Shown piece by piece: positions 5,404 to 8,111 of a DNA stretch of 8,111 nucleotides. The notes below the pieces were generated by a model. It saw only the letters and a program-made list of their open reading frames with translations, ran no database searches and had not been told where the DNA came from. Position numbers and translations under genes: made by a program. The stretch lies in NCBI GenBank assembly GCA_947458575.1, contig CANHBE010000110.1, positions 1 to 8,111 of the forward strand, read 5' to 3'. The first letter of the stretch is position 1, and every line of letters starts with the position of its first letter. The stretch is from Flavobacteriaceae bacterium (GTDB lineage: Bacteria; Bacteroidota; Bacteroidia; Flavobacteriales; Flavobacteriaceae).

Positions 5404-7008
5404 ATGAATAAATTTTTCCAAAAGCCAATTTTTTTATCTATTGTATCGGGTCTTCTATTAGCCCTAAGCTGGCCAACTTACGGAATAGCCATACTAAGTT
5501 TCTTTGCTTTCATTCCCTTGCTATTCGCTGAAAAAAAAATAAGAGAAGAATTCCCAAAGCCAAAACTTCGAATTCTGCTCCATGCCTACATTACCTTCGT
5601 CATTTGGAACGCGATTACTACCTGGTGGCTCTATTATGCATCGGGGTTTGGGATGTTTTTCGCAGTGCTCGTTAATGCACTGCTCATGAGCGTTCTGTTT
5701 TTAATTTATCATCTCATTGCCTCTCGAAGTTCTATTAAGATAAGCTTACTTCTGCTGGTATGCCTTTGGATCAGTTTCGAGAAATTTCATCTGATTTGGG
5801 ACTTCTCTTGGCCTTGGCTAAATCTGGGACATGTTTTCGCAACCATCCCGCAATGGGTGCAATGGTATGAATATACAGGTGCTTTTGGTGGTTCGCTCTG
5901 GGTACTAACGGTTAACGTCTTTGGTTTTTACCTGATTGAAAAATATAAGTTTCTACCTACTCCGAACATGCTGATTAAAGTAGTACCCTCTCTTTTGGTT
6001 CTAATTGCACTCCCAATTATGTTGTCATTATGGATGTTTGAGAAGTACGAAATTCTGGGTAAAGAAAAAGAACTACTACTACTGCAACCAAATGTAGATC
6101 CTTATACGGAAAAGTATGATACCCCAAACTATCTAATTACGAAGGAACTTTTAAAGCAAGCAGATTCATTGATTACACCTAATACTGAATACATTATAGC
6201 TCCCGAAACCGTTTTGGCAGAGAGCGTTCCATTTGATCAATTTAGTAATTCTCCCGGTAGATACCTGATCATGAAATATTTGCAAATTCATCCAAAGGCG
6301 CAACTTTTGTGGGGTATTGACACCTACAATTTTATATTGAATGAAAAGGAAGTTTCACCTTCTTCCAACCAATATAAGGATGGCGTATGGGTCGATTTTT
6401 ATAATGCGGCTTTATTTATCACGAACCAACCTGACTTTCAAAAATATTACAAATCTAAATTAGTAGTTGGCATTGAAAACCTGCCCTACAAGGCTATTTT
6501 AGAGCCATTACTTGGGAATATCATGATAGATTTGGGTGGTACAGTTTCAACTAAAACTACGCAGGAAGATCGCAGCGTTTTTGTGTCGAATGATGGAACC
6601 AAAGTTGGACCAATTATTTGCTACGAATCCGTATATGGTGAATATGTTACAGATTACGTGAAAAATGGCGCGCAGTTTTTGGCCATCATTACCAATGATG
6701 CGTGGTGGAACGAGACGCAAGGACACAAACAGCATCTGAGTTTCGCATCATTGCGATCTATTGAAACGAGAAGAGATATTGCTAGAAGCGCTAATACCGG
6801 AATTTCAGCCTTTATAAATCAAAAAGGAGAAATTGTAGCTAGAACAGAATATGGGGAGAAAACAACCCTCAAAGGGAAAGTACATCTTAATGACCGCCAA
6901 ACTTTCTATGTAAAGTACGGTGATTTGATTGCTTATCTTTCTGCCTTGACTGTGTTTTTGCTGGGTAGCTATTTCGTGATGCGACAGCTGAATCGGAATT
7001 GGAGGTAG
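5404..7008 (+). CDS. lnt: Apolipoprotein N-acyltransferase
   Basis: Lnt adds the third acyl chain to the N-terminal cysteine of lipoproteins at the periplasmic face of the inner membrane. With the ATG at 5404 (MNKFFQKPIFLS) the product is 534 aa, close to the E. coli length of 512. The N-terminal part (about 5-215) is a multi-helix membrane domain containing WPTYG, NAITTWWLYYASG and DFSWPWLNLGHVF. The nitrilase-like domain (about 222-500) has the catalytic triad: E268 in IAPETVLAE, K350 in YYKSKLVVGIE and C406 in GPIICYESVYGEYV; E358 corresponds to the conserved second glutamate. ITNDAWW has Ala where Gly is usual, and LVV stands for the common LVP; neither removes a catalytic residue. A final membrane helix lies at about 505-526. 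The gene follows the PorV-like gene by one base, so the two are surely co-transcribed. An earlier TTG at 5380 is rejected. Confidence 0.95.
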   Translation: MNKFFQKPIFLSIVSGLLLALSWPTYGIAILSFFAFIPLLFAEKKIREEFPKPKLRILLHAYITFVIWNAITTWWLYYASGFGMFFAVLVNALLMSVLFLIYHLIASRSSIKISLLLLVCLWISFEKFHLIWDFSWPWLNLGHVFATIPQWVQWYEYTGAFGGSLWVLTVNVFGFYLIEKYKFLPTPNMLIKVVPSLLVLIALPIMLSLWMFEKYEILGKEKELLLLQPNVDPYTEKYDTPNYLITKELLKQADSLITPNTEYIIAPETVLAESVPFDQFSNSPGRYLIMKYLQIHPKAQLLWGIDTYNFILNEKEVSPSSNQYKDGVWVDFYNAALFITNQPDFQKYYKSKLVVGIENLPYKAILEPLLGNIMIDLGGTVSTKTTQEDRSVFVSNDGTKVGPIICYESVYGEYVTDYVKNGAQFLAIITNDAWWNETQGHKQHLSFASLRSIETRRDIARSANTGISAFINQKGEIVARTEYGEKTTLKGKVHLNDRQTFYVKYGDLIAYLSALTVFLLGSYFVMRQLNRNWR

Positions 7009-7019
7009 TTACTGACCTC
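7002..7019. terminator. Candidate hairpin spanning the lnt / sugar-transferase junction
   Basis: GAGGT (7002-7006) is the inverted complement of ACCTC (7015-7019). The inner bases AGT-T-ACT extend the symmetry, with one unpaired G at 7014. The TAG of lnt (7006-7008) and the TAA of the minus-strand gene (7009-7011) lie inside it, with no base between the two genes. There is no U-tract on either side, so a classical intrinsic terminator is not assured. Confidence 0.3.
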
Positions 7020-8111
7020 GATAAAACAATACTGTACTAAAGGTTTTTAGTATGATATTTATATCAAGGAAAATACTGCGGTGCTTGATATAGTATAAGT
7101 CGTATTGTAACTTGATGAGGCTATCATCTATCGTCTCTCCATATGAATAATTCACTTGTGCCCAACCGGTCAACCCCGGTTTTATGACGTGTCGCGTTTC
7201 ATAAAATGGCATTCTTTCAGCGATCTCTTTCACAAAAATAGGTCTTTCGGGTCTCGGTCCGATAACTGCCATTTCTCCCTTTAAAATATTGTAAAATTGA
7301 GGAATTTCGTCTAGTCGAGTCTTACGTAGGAATTTGCCAAAGGCAGTGATTCTGGAATCATTACTGGTTGTAAAAACAGCTCCATTGGACTCGGCATTTT
7401 TGACCATAGTTCTCAATTTCAATATTTTAAATGAAATTCCATTCTTGCCTATTCTCTCTTGTGAATAAAATATTGGTCCGCGATTACCGATTATATTCCC
7501 TATTGCAATAAATGGAATCAACAGTACACCAATACTCAGACCGATAATAGAAATCAAAATTTCCAAAATTCGCACGACGAGAAGATACAATTGATTTTGA
7601 TTCGATCGACTAAAGGGGAAATAGCGGTAAAAATCTCTTGCCACATATTGAACCGGTATCCTATTCGTCATAGTTTCATAAACTTGCGTGTACTCTCGAA
7701 TTACATAGCCGTTTTCCAGCAAGTGAATTAGCTGACTATAGAGACTCACTGTGATACCGTCTGTTTTCTGTGCAGCAATTACAACTTCTGAAACCGAATT
7801 GTTGACAACAAATGCTTCAAGTTTATCGATGTTAATATTTCGAACATAATCTTTGGCTTTTCCTGTACTTCCATTACTGCTGCTGTCAGAGTTGACATAG
7901 CCGATTACTTTGTAGTGTGGATTGACATCTTCGAGACCTTCTATCAATTCTTTCGCTTGATCCTTATCACAAATTAGAATTACTTTCTTTTCAAATCTAC
8001 TGGATGCAAGGAACTTTACGTATAACAATCTCCACAATAACAATGCAATCAGAATTGCCAAATAAAAGAACAGGATCTGAATTCTATTACTTGGTAAAAA
8101 AGGTGTGTAAA
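7009..8111 (-). CDS. Exopolysaccharide polyprenyl glycosylphosphotransferase (initiating sugar transferase; 5' partial)
   Basis: The frame is open to the right edge, so the true start and the first membrane helices lie outside; a TTG at 8061 is internal (Leu). About 366 residues are visible. They run from a hydrophobic helix (ILFFYLAILIALLLW), through a CoA-binding-like nucleotide fold (KKVILICDKDQ to about 155) and a membrane helix (about 175-205), to a bacterial sugar transferase domain. That domain has GPIFYSQERIGKNG (211-224), KILKLRTM (228-235), TRLDEIPQFYNILKGEM (264-280, with the D-E pair), IGPRPERP (283-290) and KPGLTGWAQVNYSYG (310-324). Such WcaJ/WbaP-like enzymes move a sugar-1-phosphate onto undecaprenyl phosphate to begin capsule, exopolysaccharide or O-antigen units. 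The sugar cannot be told from sequence. It converges on lnt with no gap. Confidence 0.94.
   Translation of the reverse strand, partial: YTPFLPSNRIQILFFYLAILIALLLWRLLYVKFLASSRFEKKVILICDKDQAKELIEGLEDVNPHYKVIGYVNSDSSSNGSTGKAKDYVRNINIDKLEAFVVNNSVSEVVIAAQKTDGITVSLYSQLIHLLENGYVIREYTQVYETMTNRIPVQYVARDFYRYFPFSRSNQNQLYLLVVRILEILISIIGLSIGVLLIPFIAIGNIIGNRGPIFYSQERIGKNGISFKILKLRTMVKNAESNGAVFTTSNDSRITAFGKFLRKTRLDEIPQFYNILKGEMAVIGPRPERPIFVKEIAERMPFYETRHVIKPGLTGWAQVNYSYGETIDDSLIKLQYDLYYIKHRSIFLDINIILKTFSTVLFYRGQ

Noticed and set aside
8059..8061. Start of the sugar transferase at 8061
   Set aside because: The codon is TTG and the frame stays open, with hydrophobic transmembrane-like sequence, to the window edge. 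Family members are longer (about 450 aa) with more N-terminal helices, so the gene is truncated by the window.

Overview
The window looks like chromosomal housekeeping DNA from a member of the Bacteroidota, most likely class Flavobacteriia. The evidence is a PorV/PorQ-family (type IX secretion-associated) barrel, a TatC with an enlarged first periplasmic loop, TAnnTTTG-type promoters instead of E. coli -10/-35 boxes, A-rich translation leaders with little Shine-Dalgarno sequence, and AT-rich base composition. I see no RNA gene, insertion sequence, phage gene or CRISPR array. Genes are packed almost without spacers.

Layout. (1) Positions 1-2566, plus strand, form one probable operon. It holds the 3' end of a KpsF/GutQ-type arabinose-5-phosphate isomerase gene, then tatC (overlap TAATG), a small carboxymuconolactone-decarboxylase/AhpD-like gene (8-nt overlap), a short spacer made of an 8-nt tandem repeat, lptB, and a 71-aa single-span membrane protein resembling DUF5808. 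(2) Positions 2572-4151, minus strand, hold pssA (phosphatidylserine synthase) followed by a membrane-anchored GH25 lysozyme-like protein. (3) A 183-bp divergent intergenic region (4152-4334) carries a promoter for each direction. (4) Positions 4335-7008, plus strand, hold a PorV/PorQ-family outer-membrane protein gene and lnt (apolipoprotein N-acyltransferase) one base apart. (5) Positions 7009-8111, minus strand, hold a polyprenyl glycosylphosphotransferase (initiating sugar transferase) gene whose start lies beyond the right edge.

The shared theme is the cell envelope: Kdo precursor synthesis and the LPS-export ATPase, the Tat translocon, phospholipid synthesis, cell-wall hydrolysis, lipoprotein acylation, an outer-membrane barrel and initiation of surface polysaccharide. 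Nothing here is clearly a new defence or mobile system. The better leads are the uncharacterised 71-aa protein after lptB, the porV-like/lnt coupling, the pssA/GH25 pair, the octamer repeat, and inverted repeats centred on the stop codons of both convergent gene pairs.
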